Of a stretch of DNA of 64,000 nucleotides, positions 1 through 8,941 are shown one piece after another (the first letter of the stretch is position 1; each line of letters starts with the position of its first letter). The DNA lies in contig NZ_JHBV01000024.1 of NCBI RefSeq assembly GCF_000724545.1, forward strand, positions 124,001-188,000, given 5' to 3'. Both the position numbers and the translations under genes were made by a program. Below the pieces are notes generated by a model, which worked only from the letters and a program-made list of their open reading frames with translations, was not told where the DNA came from and ran no database searches. Source of the DNA: Aureispira sp. CCB-QB1. GTDB lineage: Bacteria; Bacteroidota; Bacteroidia; Chitinophagales; Saprospiraceae.

Positions 1-1
1 C

Positions 2-313
2 CATATTGGTTCTACTAGTTCTTTGTTAAAGTATACCAAAGAGAGTGCGTTTGATGAGTTTATTGTGGCTACCGAGCCTGGTATTATTCATCAAATGGAA
101 AAAGCGTCTCCAAACAAGACCTTTTATCCTGCTCCTCCTACCAATACTTGTGCTTGTAACGAATGTCCGCACATGAAATTGAATACAATGGAAAAACTAT
201 ATCTGTGCATGAAACATGAGTTGCCAGAAGTTACTCTAGAGCAAGAAATTATTGATAAAGGTCGTGGTTGTATTGACAAAATGTTAGAGATTTCTGCTAA
301 AGCAGGGTTATAA
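2..313 (+). CDS. nadA: Quinolinate synthase, C-terminal part (5' end outside window)
   Basis: Quinolinate synthase A condenses iminoaspartate with dihydroxyacetone phosphate to quinolinate, the NAD precursor, using an oxygen-sensitive [4Fe-4S] cluster in the cytoplasm. The frame is open from the first bases of the window, so the gene is cut at its 5' end. The first readable residues, HIGSTSSLLKY, match the conserved GST loop of the family and are not a start, although a TTG at 23 could be mistaken for one. Further on, CACNECPHMKLN contains the family's C-terminal cluster cysteine, followed by TMEKLYLCM. About 104 residues are visible. A strong bidirectional hairpin follows the stop and separates it from a convergent gene. 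Identification is secure; nothing can be said about the missing N-terminal two thirds. Confidence 0.93.
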   Translation, partial: HIGSTSSLLKYTKESAFDEFIVATEPGIIHQMEKASPNKTFYPAPPTNTCACNECPHMKLNTMEKLYLCMKHELPEVTLEQEIIDKGRGCIDKMLEISAKAGL

Positions 314-331
314 ATCTTTTATAAATCAACT

Positions 332-376
332 AAAGAAGCGATTATTTTCAATTGATTTGAAAATAATCGCTTCTTT
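332..376. terminator. Bidirectional intrinsic terminator between nadA and the convergent esterase-like gene
   Basis: A 19-bp perfect inverted repeat (332-350 and 358-376) with a 7-base loop; the arms begin with AAAG and end with CTTT, giving short U tracts in both directions. It lies between two convergent stop codons and can serve both transcripts. Confidence 0.85.
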
Positions 377-390
377 ATATTCAAGCTATT

Positions 391-1524
391 TTACTTTTCT
401 AATTCTTTTAACATCTCCTCTTTTTCTTGGGGCGTATAATAGTTGTACCGATTCAAACAAGCATTAAAGGACTGAATGGTTGATGTCGTGTCTATCTTCA
501 ACTCTTTTTGAGCTTCAATTATTCCCCAATAAGCATCTGCAAAGTTAGGGTATTCTTGCAACAACAACTCCCATGCTTCAATAGCCTTTTGATATTCTTT
601 TCGCTCTAGTAGCCCCCAGCCTTTCCCATTCAAAACACCTATTGAAAGGCGCATTTTTGCGCCATAATGCGTTTCTATTTGGGTTTCAATTGTATCCAAT
701 TGAGCTGCATTAAAATGCGTATTGCTATAATACAAGTTCTGCTGATTCGCCCAAAAGTAAAAGACTTCGTACAAAGCTGGCGCAATCGTTAGCCCTGGAA
801 TAACATTATGATCAGCCGTTTTAAATTCTATTCCTTTGATATTAATATGATTTCGATTGACTTGATTTTCAAGATGATGATAATCTTGCATATAATCACT
901 TTCTATTCCTGCTCTGTAATATTTTACAGGTTGGTGTCCATTCGGATAATAATGAACCACCGAATCAGCCCAATTGACGCCCTTTTGTTGGTAAAAGGGG
1001 CATAGAGCAATCACGGCACTCAGGTCTTTAATTCTATTAATAAATAAAGAAGTGGTATAATATCCGTATCTAGAATGCCCAATCAACATTCGAAAAGTAC
1101 TCGCACGAAGTTCTTTTTCTGCCAAAGGCAACAATTCATCAAAAATAAATTGCTCATTCTCTTTAGCTTTCCCTTTTGAGGTTGTTGGCTGGTGCACGGT
1201 TTCGGCATATCGCTTTTCAAATGAGCTAGCTACACTAATCACCACACAAGAAGGCATTTGATAATTCGTTGTCATGTAATCAATCGTATTGAGAATATAC
1301 TGATTACTTCGTTTGTTTTGTTTATCAAAAATTAAAATAACGGGAAACTTTTTGGCGATGGCAGTATCCCACTCTAAAGGAACGACAATAGAAAGCTCTT
1401 TGGCATAGCCCAAGTGATGGGAATAAAATGTCGTATCCTTTAATTTTTGATAACTTTCATAATGTTGGGCAGTAATATTTTCCATCGTAATTAAGGAAAA
1501 AATCACTAGCAAGAAAATATTCAT
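391..1524 (-). CDS. Secreted esterase-like alpha/beta hydrolase with C-terminal TPR-like region
   Basis: Probable exported serine hydrolase of the Fes/esterase-D (putative esterase) superfamily; the substrate is unknown. Residues 1-20 form a signal peptide ending in ITAQ. The nucleophile elbow is GHSRYG at 149-154 with Ser151, preceded by an esterase-type strand-loop (PVILIFD at about 61-67). His239 in TADHNVIPG is a candidate catalytic histidine. The last hundred residues (GWGLLERKEYQKAIEAW, then YPNFADAYWGI) look like one or two TPR units, a common tail in Bacteroidota homologues. It starts 7 bases after the stop of the upstream acyltransferase gene on the same strand, so the two are probably co-transcribed. 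Family assignment is good; biochemical activity is inferred. Confidence 0.75.
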   Translation of the reverse strand: MNIFLLVIFSLITMENITAQHYESYQKLKDTTFYSHHLGYAKELSIVVPLEWDTAIAKKFPVILIFDKQNKRSNQYILNTIDYMTTNYQMPSCVVISVASSFEKRYAETVHQPTTSKGKAKENEQFIFDELLPLAEKELRASTFRMLIGHSRYGYYTTSLFINRIKDLSAVIALCPFYQQKGVNWADSVVHYYPNGHQPVKYYRAGIESDYMQDYHHLENQVNRNHINIKGIEFKTADHNVIPGLTIAPALYEVFYFWANQQNLYYSNTHFNAAQLDTIETQIETHYGAKMRLSIGVLNGKGWGLLERKEYQKAIEAWELLLQEYPNFADAYWGIIEAQKELKIDTTSTIQSFNACLNRYNYYTPQEKEEMLKELEK

Positions 1525-1531
1525 AACAACT

Positions 1532-2803
1532 CTATTTTTGTATTTGCAAACAAGTAATACTGGCTCGTTTTTGTTCCAATTTCGTTTTACTCTCTACTTT
1601 TTTATAATCCGCCAAGACCTTCCATTCTTGGTAATAATCCTTGTAATGATAAGCATATGTCTGAAAAAAGACCATTACAAAAGGCAAGAGCAAAGCCCAC
1701 CAACCTACCATAAAAGCACCAATTCCTATCGCCAATATTCCCCAAACAATCCATACAAAAAAAGCAGCTGTAAAAGCAAAGCTTGTAGAAAACTCGGCAA
1801 AAGGAACAAATTTATTGCGTAAATCACGAGCAACTATATGCGGAATACGACCAAATAATGTCCCTAATAACCAAAAAGGGAATCCAATCAATAACCAAAA
1901 TAAGGAACGTTTATTTTTTCCTGCAACAGCATAATCCTTGACTCCTTCTTCGTCTAATGCTGCTTGGTAGGCATCGACTTGTTTTTCTAAAGCATTTTTC
2001 TCCGCTGTATTTAGGGCATTAACATGGTTGGCAATAGCTTGCTCGGCATGACAAACCTCTGGATTGGCAGAATACATTGGAAAAATATTTCTAGTAAAAT
2101 TATTTCGAACCAAAACTAATAACTTTTCTGTCAAGATCTCGTTTCCCTCTTCTATATAAACCATTTGCGCTCGTAGTGCAACTCGCATGTCTTGTGTCAG
2201 GGTCGTAATAGCGGCTTCTTTATCTTCTAAGTATTTTTCTTTATAATCCTGTACAGACAATGGCTTTCCTAACTGTGTATACACTTCGCTTCTAAATTTA
2301 TCATGATACGTATAATTCACTCCAGCAGGCAAAATTTTAACGTCTATTCCCCAATTCTTTTCCTCCATCATTTTAAAGGCCAATCGAGCACATCCTTTTT
2401 TAAATGGAAGCAATTTTTTTTGCAGGACGCAGTTTCCCTCTGGCGCAATAAAAGCACTATCCCAACCTGTATAAAGCAGTTCTCTTGTTTTTTTGAAAGT
2501 CACCTCATTTTTGTACATATTCTCTGTGCCTTCCTCTACCCTATAAATAGGCAAACCATGCAACTTATACATCAACCACCCTTTCAAATTATTAGGAAAC
2601 TCCGTAGCCCTAGCCCAAAAATAAACAGGACGTCGTTGCATCGCTGCAATTAGTATGGGATCCATAAAACCATTTGAATGATTCGAAATGAAAATTAAAG
2701 GCTCGTTGGCAGGAATATGTTCTGGATTTATATAATAGACTCTCCTAAAGAAACAGATATACATTACCCACAAAAACAATCGAAATAAATTATACAGAAT
2801 CAT
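1532..2803 (-). CDS. PlsC-family 1-acylglycerol/glycerol-phosphate acyltransferase with C-terminal membrane hairpin
   Basis: Likely membrane-bound acyltransferase that transfers fatty acyl groups to a glycerol-phosphate or lysophospholipid acceptor. The catalytic block is NHSNGFMDP at 41-49, an H-X5-D spacing (His42, Asp48) instead of the usual H-X4-D; the X5 spacing is known from the yeast Gat/Sct1 type branch. The phosphate-binding block FIAPEGNC lies near residue 117. Hydrophobic stretches occur at the N terminus and twice near 305-385, so the catalytic domain is anchored at both ends. The total of 423 residues is longer than typical PlsC (about 240) because of this helical and membrane tail. 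It leads into the esterase-like gene 7 bases downstream. The family is clear; the acceptor is not. Confidence 0.8.
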   Translation of the reverse strand: MILYNLFRLFLWVMYICFFRRVYYINPEHIPANEPLIFISNHSNGFMDPILIAAMQRRPVYFWARATEFPNNLKGWLMYKLHGLPIYRVEEGTENMYKNEVTFKKTRELLYTGWDSAFIAPEGNCVLQKKLLPFKKGCARLAFKMMEEKNWGIDVKILPAGVNYTYHDKFRSEVYTQLGKPLSVQDYKEKYLEDKEAAITTLTQDMRVALRAQMVYIEEGNEILTEKLLVLVRNNFTRNIFPMYSANPEVCHAEQAIANHVNALNTAEKNALEKQVDAYQAALDEEGVKDYAVAGKNKRSLFWLLIGFPFWLLGTLFGRIPHIVARDLRNKFVPFAEFSTSFAFTAAFFVWIVWGILAIGIGAFMVGWWALLLPFVMVFFQTYAYHYKDYYQEWKVLADYKKVESKTKLEQKRASITCLQIQK

Positions 2804-3002
2804 ATCTTTATAGTACGTTATTTTTCTTAGTAGTTCGTTGATTTTTTATCAATAGAATTTTTATAGTTCAACAACACGACCAAGATAAAAGTCTTTGTTC
2901 AAAACAAAGCAATTTAAGTAAAGAAGTCAACTTTTATTAGATTTTGATTATCTTGTTTTTGGTAAAAATGCCCTATTCTTATACAGATTACAATCTATTA
3001 TC

Positions 3003-4031
3003 ATGCATTTATCTAAAAAGAAAACCCAATTAAATCAATTTTTAGCGTTACTCTTTTCCGCCATTATAGGCGCTTGTTATCTGCTTGTCATAAGCAGCTT
3101 GGACAATCTATCTGATACTATTTACTATATTTTGTTAGCTATAGGAGCATTAGTCTGTTTTAATACGTATAGCATTTTTACAAAAAAATACAGAGAACGA
3201 AACGCCTTAGTCAAAACTCCTTTTCCCGAAAATTGGCGTAAAATACTAGAACAATATGTCGTTTTTTATCAAGCATTAACACCAGAAGAAAAGAAACGTT
3301 TTGAAACAGAAATTCAAATTTTTCTACATGAAACGAGGGTAACAGGAGTTCAGACAGAGGTGGATGATATGACTTTGGTATTGGCAGCAGCTAGCGCTGA
3401 AATTCCTGTTTTTGGCTTTCCTGAATGGGAATATGATAATTTAGGGGAAATTTTAATTTATCCTGGTCCCTTTACCAAAGATTTTAGAACAGATGGTCCA
3501 GGGAGAACAGTGACAGGAATGGTGGGCACAGGGCTTATGCAAGGTATTATGATTCTTTCCAAACCTGCATTAATTGCGGGTTTTACCAATCCTAACGATA
3601 AAAAAAATGTGGGCATCCATGAGTTTGTTCATTTATTAGATGCTTCAGATGGGAAATATGATGGCATTCCAGAACGTTTTATGGAACATCAATATATTGC
3701 TCCATGGTTGGAGATTATTCGCAAAGAAACCGAACGCATACAAGAAGGAAAATCGAGTATGAACCCTTACGGTGCTACCAATCGAGTAGAGTTTTTTGCA
3801 GTCGCTTCTGAGTATTTCTTTGAACATCCAAAGGCTTTGCAGAAAAATAAACCTGAGTTGTATGAAATCTTGAGCCATGTATTCCAACAAGACACCAAGA
3901 ATAGGCTTAAAACTGCTTTTAAATCCATGCTAAATTATACGGGAAACAAAGTTGGTCGCAACGATCCTTGCCCTTGTGGTAGTGGAAAAAAATATAAACA
4001 GTGCTGCTTGAAGAATGCTCGTATGTATTAG
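3003..4031 (+). CDS. MtfA-like zinc peptidase with N-terminal membrane hairpin and C-terminal SEC-C motif
   Basis: Member of the MtfA (zincin-like, DUF980) family; in Escherichia coli MtfA titrates the glucose regulator Mlc and is a weak aminopeptidase. The zinc site HEFVHLLD is at 206-213, with a downstream glutamate in [13 protein letters not shown] as a plausible third ligand. Unlike E. coli MtfA, this protein starts with two hydrophobic segments (about 12-32 and 38-57), so the peptidase is probably anchored at the inner membrane. Residues 321-337 are a SEC-C zinc motif ([18 protein letters not shown]), as found at the end of SecA. The next gene starts 24 bases downstream on the same strand. 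No Mlc homologue is visible, so the E. coli role should not be assumed. Confidence 0.82.
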   Translation: MHLSKKKTQLNQFLALLFSAIIGACYLLVISSLDNLSDTIYYILLAIGALVCFNTYSIFTKKYRERNALVKTPFPENWRKILEQYVVFYQALTPEEKKRFETEIQIFLHETRVTGVQTEVDDMTLVLAAASAEIPVFGFPEWEYDNLGEILIYPGPFTKDFRTDGPGRTVTGMVGTGLMQGIMILSKPALIAGFTNPNDKKNVGIHEFVHLLDASDGKYDGIPERFMEHQYIAPWLEIIRKETERIQEGKSSMNPYGATNRVEFFAVASEYFFEHPKALQKNKPELYEILSHVFQQDTKNRLKTAFKSMLNYTGNKVGRNDPCPCGSGKKYKQCCLKNARMY

Positions 4032-4055
4032 AACAACTAAGGAACACTCAAAACA

Positions 4056-6479
4056 ATGAACAAACAATCAACCATTGCACGTATCAGTTGGGCAATTTGT
4101 CTTTTAATAGGCATTGTACTTAGTCTCAAAGCCTTGAGAGAACCTGACCTTTGGTGGATGTACCGCACAGGAGAATGGATGTTGGAACATGGGCAAGTCA
4201 CCAAAACAGATCCATTTTCTTATACTTTTGCAGGTACAGAATGGATTAATGTAAAATGGTTGTTTGAAATTCTAATTACAGTTGGTAAAAATTGGTTTGG
4301 GGTGGAATTTATTTTTGTATTTCAAGCCTTGGTTACTATTTTGATCTTAACCTTTTTCTATAAAACGACCAACTTAATCCACCAATACACTTCCAACCAA
4401 CCAAGCTATCAAAACAGACCATTTGCTGGGCTTATTTTTACAGCATTATTAATGCTTTTTACAATTGACTATCGTCTGATTGGTCGTCCAGAAATGACGA
4501 GTCACGCTATGGTTGCCATTTATTTGTGGTTGTTTTGGAAACAACATTACCGCCCTTCTTCGACATTAATTTTGTTGCTAATTCCCTTACAGGTACTTTG
4601 GACCAATATGCACGAGGCTTTTGGAATAGGAATGGTTTTGATGCTAGCTTATTTGGGGGCTACATGGCTACATTATATCTATGCTCAAAAAAAACAATGG
4701 CAGGTAGATACTCCCAAACTGTTATCTATAGCCGTTTTAGGGGCATTATTAGCTGTTTCATTCAACCCTAGAGGAATTCAAATGTGGTGGCATCCATTTG
4801 AAATTTTTAACCAGTTGGGAAAAAACCAATACACCACAGAACTAGCTTCTATTTGGAAATTGAGCTACTGGGAAAAACAAGCTTATCTCAATTTACTTTT
4901 CTTAGGTGTTAGCTTACTATTTATCTTTTTCTATCCCTTTATTCAGAAAAAAAAGCGCTTACCTCAAGAAGTTAAGACAACACCCGTTTCTCAGAAAAAA
5001 ACAAAAAAAACTAAGAAAACCAAAAAAAAATCAACGCCACAAAAGCACAACTCAAAGCTTGGTTTAGTCCCTTGGTTTGACAGTAATGTGCAGAAGTTTG
5101 GTTTGGGTAATGGCTTGCTCTTTTTTATGCTGTTCTATTTAAGTATCACTGCTTATCGGAACATTCCATTTTTCATTTTAGCGGCAGCCCCTCTTTTTGC
5201 AATTGGGATGGAATATTTGTTTAGAAAAATAAATGCAGCCAAATGGATTTATCCTGTATTATTAGTTCTTGGTATATGTTTTTACGGAGCTGTTATAACA
5301 GGCAAGTATCATGAATGGTCTAACTCTAGAGACACTTATGGTTTGCAGGTATTGTCCAGCCACAATCCTATTGGTGCTGCGGAATTCATTCAACAACACG
5401 AGATCAAGGGCACTTGTTTTTCAGATTATCTAACATCAGCTTATCTATTGTGGAAATTACAACCTGATTTTAAAACCTATATAGATTTGCGAGATTTGGA
5501 TATTTTTCCAACAGATTTTTTTACCGACTTTGCAAAAGTTACCAATATTCCTTCTGAATTTGAAGCAAAGGATGATTCTTTGAATTTCAACTATGTCGTT
5601 TTGTTTAGACCTAAATTTCAGTCCTTGCACCAATATCTACTAACTTCCACCAACTATGAATTAGTCTTTGTCGATCCTGTTGCCTCTGTTTATTTGAAAA
5701 ACACCCCTCAAAACAAAGCCTTAATTCAGCAATATGGATTTACAAGAAATGGGTTTAAGGACTTATTTTCAGATTTAAAGCCTGTCGCAGCTTCTAGCAC
5801 CTCTTATTTTATTAGCAAAATTTTTAATCCTCTTTATACCCCTACCAATTACTCAGAGACAGACGAAGATGCAATTGCAGGATCTTACTATCTGAGTTTG
5901 CAACAAACTAACTTAGCTTTTGAACGCGCCAAAGCATCTGTTTTGGCCGGTGTTGAACCTTGGAAAGGCTATGAGCTTTTAGGTAATATTTATAATAATG
6001 CTGCATTCAATAGCGCAATAGAAGATTCCTTAAAACAGAGCTATATTCAGCAAGCAGCCTATCAGTATACTCAAGCGATTAAAGCAAAACCTGATTATGT
6101 TAGTGCCATTGTAGGGCAAGCAACCTTATCTTTGCAACAACAAGATTTTCCTGTGGCTATCCATCTCCTCAACCAAGCTATTGCCATTGATTCAGACTAT
6201 GCCCCAGCAATTCAATATTTAGGTCTATGTTATAAAATTTTAGCCAACCAAAATGGGCAAGATAGAGCCAATACTCAAAAATGGTTGGATTATAGTTTGC
6301 AACTCAATCGCATTACTCCTGATAACCCTACAATTTTACTAGATATAGGCATTGCATATTGTTATTTGGGCAACTGTTCTAAGGCTGTAGAATACTTAAA
6401 AGGTATTATGACCATACCTGGACTCCCCCCCGAAGAATTTAAAACTGCAACACGTTGTATTAAAAACTGCGGCAGTTAA
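4056..6479 (+). CDS. Large polytopic membrane protein with C-terminal TPR domain (PMT/ArnT-like topology)
   Basis: No enzyme activity can be assigned firmly. The first ~460 residues hold about ten or more membrane helices; the start (EPDLWWMYRTGEWML near residue 29, then DPFSYTFAG) resembles uncharacterised GT-C-type/O-mannosyltransferase-like membrane proteins of Bacteroidota, where an acidic residue in the first periplasmic loop is typical. A very lysine-rich loop (KKTKKTKKTKKKS, near 310-325) interrupts the helices. A soluble domain follows, ending in three or so TPR-like repeats from about residue 650 to 790 (for example AIHLLNQAIAIDSDYAPAIQYLG). It follows the MtfA-like gene by 24 bases and is probably in the same transcript. 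Confidence 0.6.
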   Translation: MNKQSTIARISWAICLLIGIVLSLKALREPDLWWMYRTGEWMLEHGQVTKTDPFSYTFAGTEWINVKWLFEILITVGKNWFGVEFIFVFQALVTILILTFFYKTTNLIHQYTSNQPSYQNRPFAGLIFTALLMLFTIDYRLIGRPEMTSHAMVAIYLWLFWKQHYRPSSTLILLLIPLQVLWTNMHEAFGIGMVLMLAYLGATWLHYIYAQKKQWQVDTPKLLSIAVLGALLAVSFNPRGIQMWWHPFEIFNQLGKNQYTTELASIWKLSYWEKQAYLNLLFLGVSLLFIFFYPFIQKKKRLPQEVKTTPVSQKKTKKTKKTKKKSTPQKHNSKLGLVPWFDSNVQKFGLGNGLLFFMLFYLSITAYRNIPFFILAAAPLFAIGMEYLFRKINAAKWIYPVLLVLGICFYGAVITGKYHEWSNSRDTYGLQVLSSHNPIGAAEFIQQHEIKGTCFSDYLTSAYLLWKLQPDFKTYIDLRDLDIFPTDFFTDFAKVTNIPSEFEAKDDSLNFNYVVLFRPKFQSLHQYLLTSTNYELVFVDPVASVYLKNTPQNKALIQQYGFTRNGFKDLFSDLKPVAASSTSYFISKIFNPLYTPTNYSETDEDAIAGSYYLSLQQTNLAFERAKASVLAGVEPWKGYELLGNIYNNAAFNSAIEDSLKQSYIQQAAYQYTQAIKAKPDYVSAIVGQATLSLQQQDFPVAIHLLNQAIAIDSDYAPAIQYLGLCYKILANQNGQDRANTQKWLDYSLQLNRITPDNPTILLDIGIAYCYLGNCSKAVEYLKGIMTIPGLPPEEFKTATRCIKNCGS

Positions 6480-6539
6480 TTTTTATATTTTAACACTTTT
6501 TCGTTTATTATTTTTAAATCTATTCCAACGACTAGCTTA

Positions 6540-6673
6540 CACCAAACGTCTGTATTATACCAATACTGTAACTGTGAAAGTTTAATACTCCGTGGATTTT
6601 TTCGTTTTTTACAAAAAACAAAAAAACATCTTTGCATCTGTTTACGTTGTGAGTGCTTCTCTTTTGATTATCA
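6540..6673 (+). repeat. Dispersed intergenic repeat, copy 1 (other copy at 46856-46996)
   Basis: Between the TPR membrane gene and kdsA. It shares a long interrupted similarity with 46856-46996 in the same orientation: both begin CACCAAAC, pass through AATACTCC(G/A)TG, an A-rich core (ACAAAAAACAAAAAA in this copy), CA(T/C)CTTTG and a degenerate G(A/T)AGC/GTGC segment, and end at TTTGATTATCA. The CA(T/C)CTTTG element resembles a Bacteroidota -7 promoter box. Confidence 0.55.
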
Positions 6674-6762
6674 ATCTTTTCAAAGCTTTTAGCTTCAAAA
6701 CACACCCTATTGATAATCAAAATAATATGATTCACCCACGAAGTAAAGAAAGTTATAACACT

Positions 6763-7566
6763 ATGAATTTGTACAAAAAACTCCAAGAAAAGCCTTTTTT
6801 GATTGCAGGACCTTGTGTCATAGAATCAGAAGAATTGGTCTTGGAAGTAGCAAGATTTTTAAAAAAAATACAAGAAAAGTTTTCTGACTTCGTTATTATT
6901 TTCAAAGCATCTTTTGATAAAGCCAATAGAACATCTGTAGACGCTTTTAGAGGACCAGGCTTAGAAAAAGGATTGGCTATTTTAACAAAAGTAAAAGAGG
7001 TGTATGGGTTACCTATTTTGACAGATATCCATGAACCTAAACAAGCCAAAGCAGCTGCAAAGGTGGTTGATATTTTGCAAATTCCAGCGTTTCTTTGTCG
7101 ACAAACCGACTTGCTATTGGCAGCGTCTGCTACTAATTGCATCGTTAATATAAAAAAAGCACAGTTTTTATCAGGCAAAGACATGATGCATGTTGTTAAC
7201 AAAGTAAGCTCTACTGGCAATCACCAAATTCTATTGACCGAAAGAGGCACAATGTTTGGCTATAATAACTTGGTAGTAGATTATACTGGTATTTTGGATA
7301 TGATGGAATATGGCTATCCTGTTGTAATGGATGCTACCCATTCGGTACAAAAACCAGGGGGAGCAGGAGGCAAAAGCGGAGGCAATCGTGCTTATGCTCC
7401 TTTGTTGGCTCAAGCTGCTGCTGCTATTGGTATTCGGGGCTACTTTGTGGAGACACACCCTTCTCCTGACCTAGCCTTATCGGATGGACCTAATATGCTA
7501 GCATTAAATGATTTAGAAAAATTATTAATCAACCTTCAAAAAATACATCAACTTCAACTCTCCTAA
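6763..7566 (+). CDS. kdsA: 3-deoxy-8-phosphooctulonate synthase (KDO-8-P synthase)
   Basis: Condenses phosphoenolpyruvate with arabinose-5-phosphate to KDO-8-phosphate, the first committed step of the KDO sugar of lipopolysaccharide, in the cytoplasm. Diagnostic segments are FLIAGPCVIESEE at the N terminus, FKASFDKANRTS, GLPILTDIHEP, DILQIPAFLCRQTDLL, and VVMDATHSVQKPGG near the end. I start at the ATG at 6763 (MNLYKKLQEKPF), which gives 267 residues, the usual family length. An in-frame ATG at 6592 would add 57 hydrophobic, low-complexity residues encoded by the dispersed repeat upstream; an ATG at 6727 is also possible but not supported by homology. It stands alone, with KDO partners (kdsB, kdsC, waaA) not in the window. 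Confidence 0.95.
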   Translation: MNLYKKLQEKPFLIAGPCVIESEELVLEVARFLKKIQEKFSDFVIIFKASFDKANRTSVDAFRGPGLEKGLAILTKVKEVYGLPILTDIHEPKQAKAAAKVVDILQIPAFLCRQTDLLLAASATNCIVNIKKAQFLSGKDMMHVVNKVSSTGNHQILLTERGTMFGYNNLVVDYTGILDMMEYGYPVVMDATHSVQKPGGAGGKSGGNRAYAPLLAQAAAAIGIRGYFVETHPSPDLALSDGPNMLALNDLEKLLINLQKIHQLQLS

Positions 7567-7822
7567 TTTAACTACTTATAAAAACCACTCATAGACACAT
7601 TTGAAAGCAAAAATGATGCTTTTGAAACACTCCCTTATTCTCAAAAGAATACTGGAGAAAAAAGCAACTCTACAAAAAGAAAATGTTAGAAAAATAACTA
7701 TTTAAGGTTTTCTTAACAAAGAGCTTACACTGGTAAGATTTTTGCTATAAATAACACACCAATTTAGATTGTTCAACTAGTCAACTTAACCAACAATTTA
7801 AATCAGTGCAAAAGAGAGTTAT

Positions 7823-8449
7823 ATGAATACTAGTCAAAGAATTTGGAACCCAAGTGCCATGTTATTAAACAAAGTTTCTAACGATACCAACACGATTATA
7901 CGTTACGTCAATCCTGAATCAACTTTAGAGCAAACAATTGTTCGAGACAAGTATTGGCAGGTAGGAGCTTTTTGGGGCGAACCTCGCCCTGGTCATCCAG
8001 AAGGCAAAGTAATTTACCATATCCATGAGGTTCTACAAAATGTAGATAAGGCGACCCAGCATAAAAAGATGCGCCAACAACTCCGCTTAATAACCATTAT
8101 CCACGATACCTTCAAGCACTTAGAAGAACAAACTCGTCCTCGTACCGATTGGTCTAAACATCATGCTATTTATGCCTTAAAATTTGCAAAAAAATACATC
8201 CATGACCAAGCAGTTTTAGATGTTATTGAACTCCATGATGATGCTTATTATGCTTGGTGTGCGGCTTGTGCAGGCTATGAAGAAAAATCAAACCAACTGC
8301 TCAATCGTCTAAGAACTCGTTTGAAAGATAATTTGCAATTATTTTATCTGTTTTTTAAATGTGATACACAAACTGGCGATAAATACCAAAGCCCTGTTAC
8401 TTGGTTTGAAGAAATCATGCAAGGTGAAATTGAAGTTTGTAACTTTTAG
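7823..8449 (+). CDS. Uncharacterised protein, possible HD-domain-like fold
   Basis: A 208-residue soluble protein with no signal peptide. It is rich in His and Asp pairs: HIHEVLQN near 74, IIHDTFKHLE near 93, SKHHAIYAL near 113 and IELHDDAYYAW near 141. The succession H...HD...HH...HDD over a mostly helical stretch is reminiscent of HD-type metal-dependent phosphohydrolases, but spacing is not an obvious match, so function is open. The upstream 256 bases and downstream 245 bases hold no gene. Real coding is supported by the length of the frame and an unbroken, biased composition. Confidence 0.5.
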   Translation: MNTSQRIWNPSAMLLNKVSNDTNTIIRYVNPESTLEQTIVRDKYWQVGAFWGEPRPGHPEGKVIYHIHEVLQNVDKATQHKKMRQQLRLITIIHDTFKHLEEQTRPRTDWSKHHAIYALKFAKKYIHDQAVLDVIELHDDAYYAWCAACAGYEEKSNQLLNRLRTRLKDNLQLFYLFFKCDTQTGDKYQSPVTWFEEIMQGEIEVCNF

Positions 8450-8694
8450 TTGAGTTTGTCTCAACACGACTATATATTATTGGTAGCTTTGAAGACTGCT
8501 TCATTTTTAGGGGATTACTTTTTTTTAAAATAAACAAGTACAATAAATATCTACTTGATTTTTCATTAAAAAAAGTATATATTTCCCTTTTACATTATTT
8601 TTATTTCGCAATAAAAACATAAAGCATTGATGATAGGTCAATATGCTTCTTTAAAGTCTGCGAAGTATCATTTTTTAATAAGTTATCAATAAAT

Positions 8695-8922
8695 ATGTAC
8701 CAAGAATTAAATGAGCTAACCCTACTTATTCAGCAGTTCACAACAACGTATAAGAACGCTAATCTAGCAATTCAAGAACAGTACCAAGCCAACATGGTTT
8801 TTTATCAAGACTTTACAACGTTTCATCGTACTAGTATTCCTCCTAGCTCTCTCGAACTTGCTCGTAAAAAGCTAAACCTCGTTATTGCCAAAATACTAGA
8901 AACACAGCAGCAACTTGCCTAA
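8695..8922 (+). CDS. Small helical protein of unknown function
   Basis: A 75-residue frame, predicted to be almost entirely helical (LNELTLLIQQFTTTYKNANL, then a C-terminal LELARKKLNLVIAKILE). There is no signal peptide or known motif. It sits 19 bases before the 891-residue orphan gene on the same strand, so it may be its operon partner, for instance a small chaperone or subunit. No relatives are recognised, and the call rests on frame, spacing and composition. Confidence 0.45.
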   Translation: MYQELNELTLLIQQFTTTYKNANLAIQEQYQANMVFYQDFTTFHRTSIPPSSLELARKKLNLVIAKILETQQQLA

Positions 8923-8941
8923 TCTATTTAGCAATTAAAGT

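Noticed and set aside
4985-5040. Lysine-rich DNA with short AAG/AAA runs in the membrane TPR gene, a possible repeat array
   Set aside because: Low-complexity coding for a Lys-rich loop, with no regular period.
6592-6762. N-terminal extension of kdsA from the upstream ATG
   Set aside because: The extra 57 residues are repeat-derived and hydrophobic; MNLYKKLQ at 6763 gives the standard length.
6753-7220. 155-codon open frame opposite kdsA
   Set aside because: Antisense shadow of a secure gene; no independent signal.
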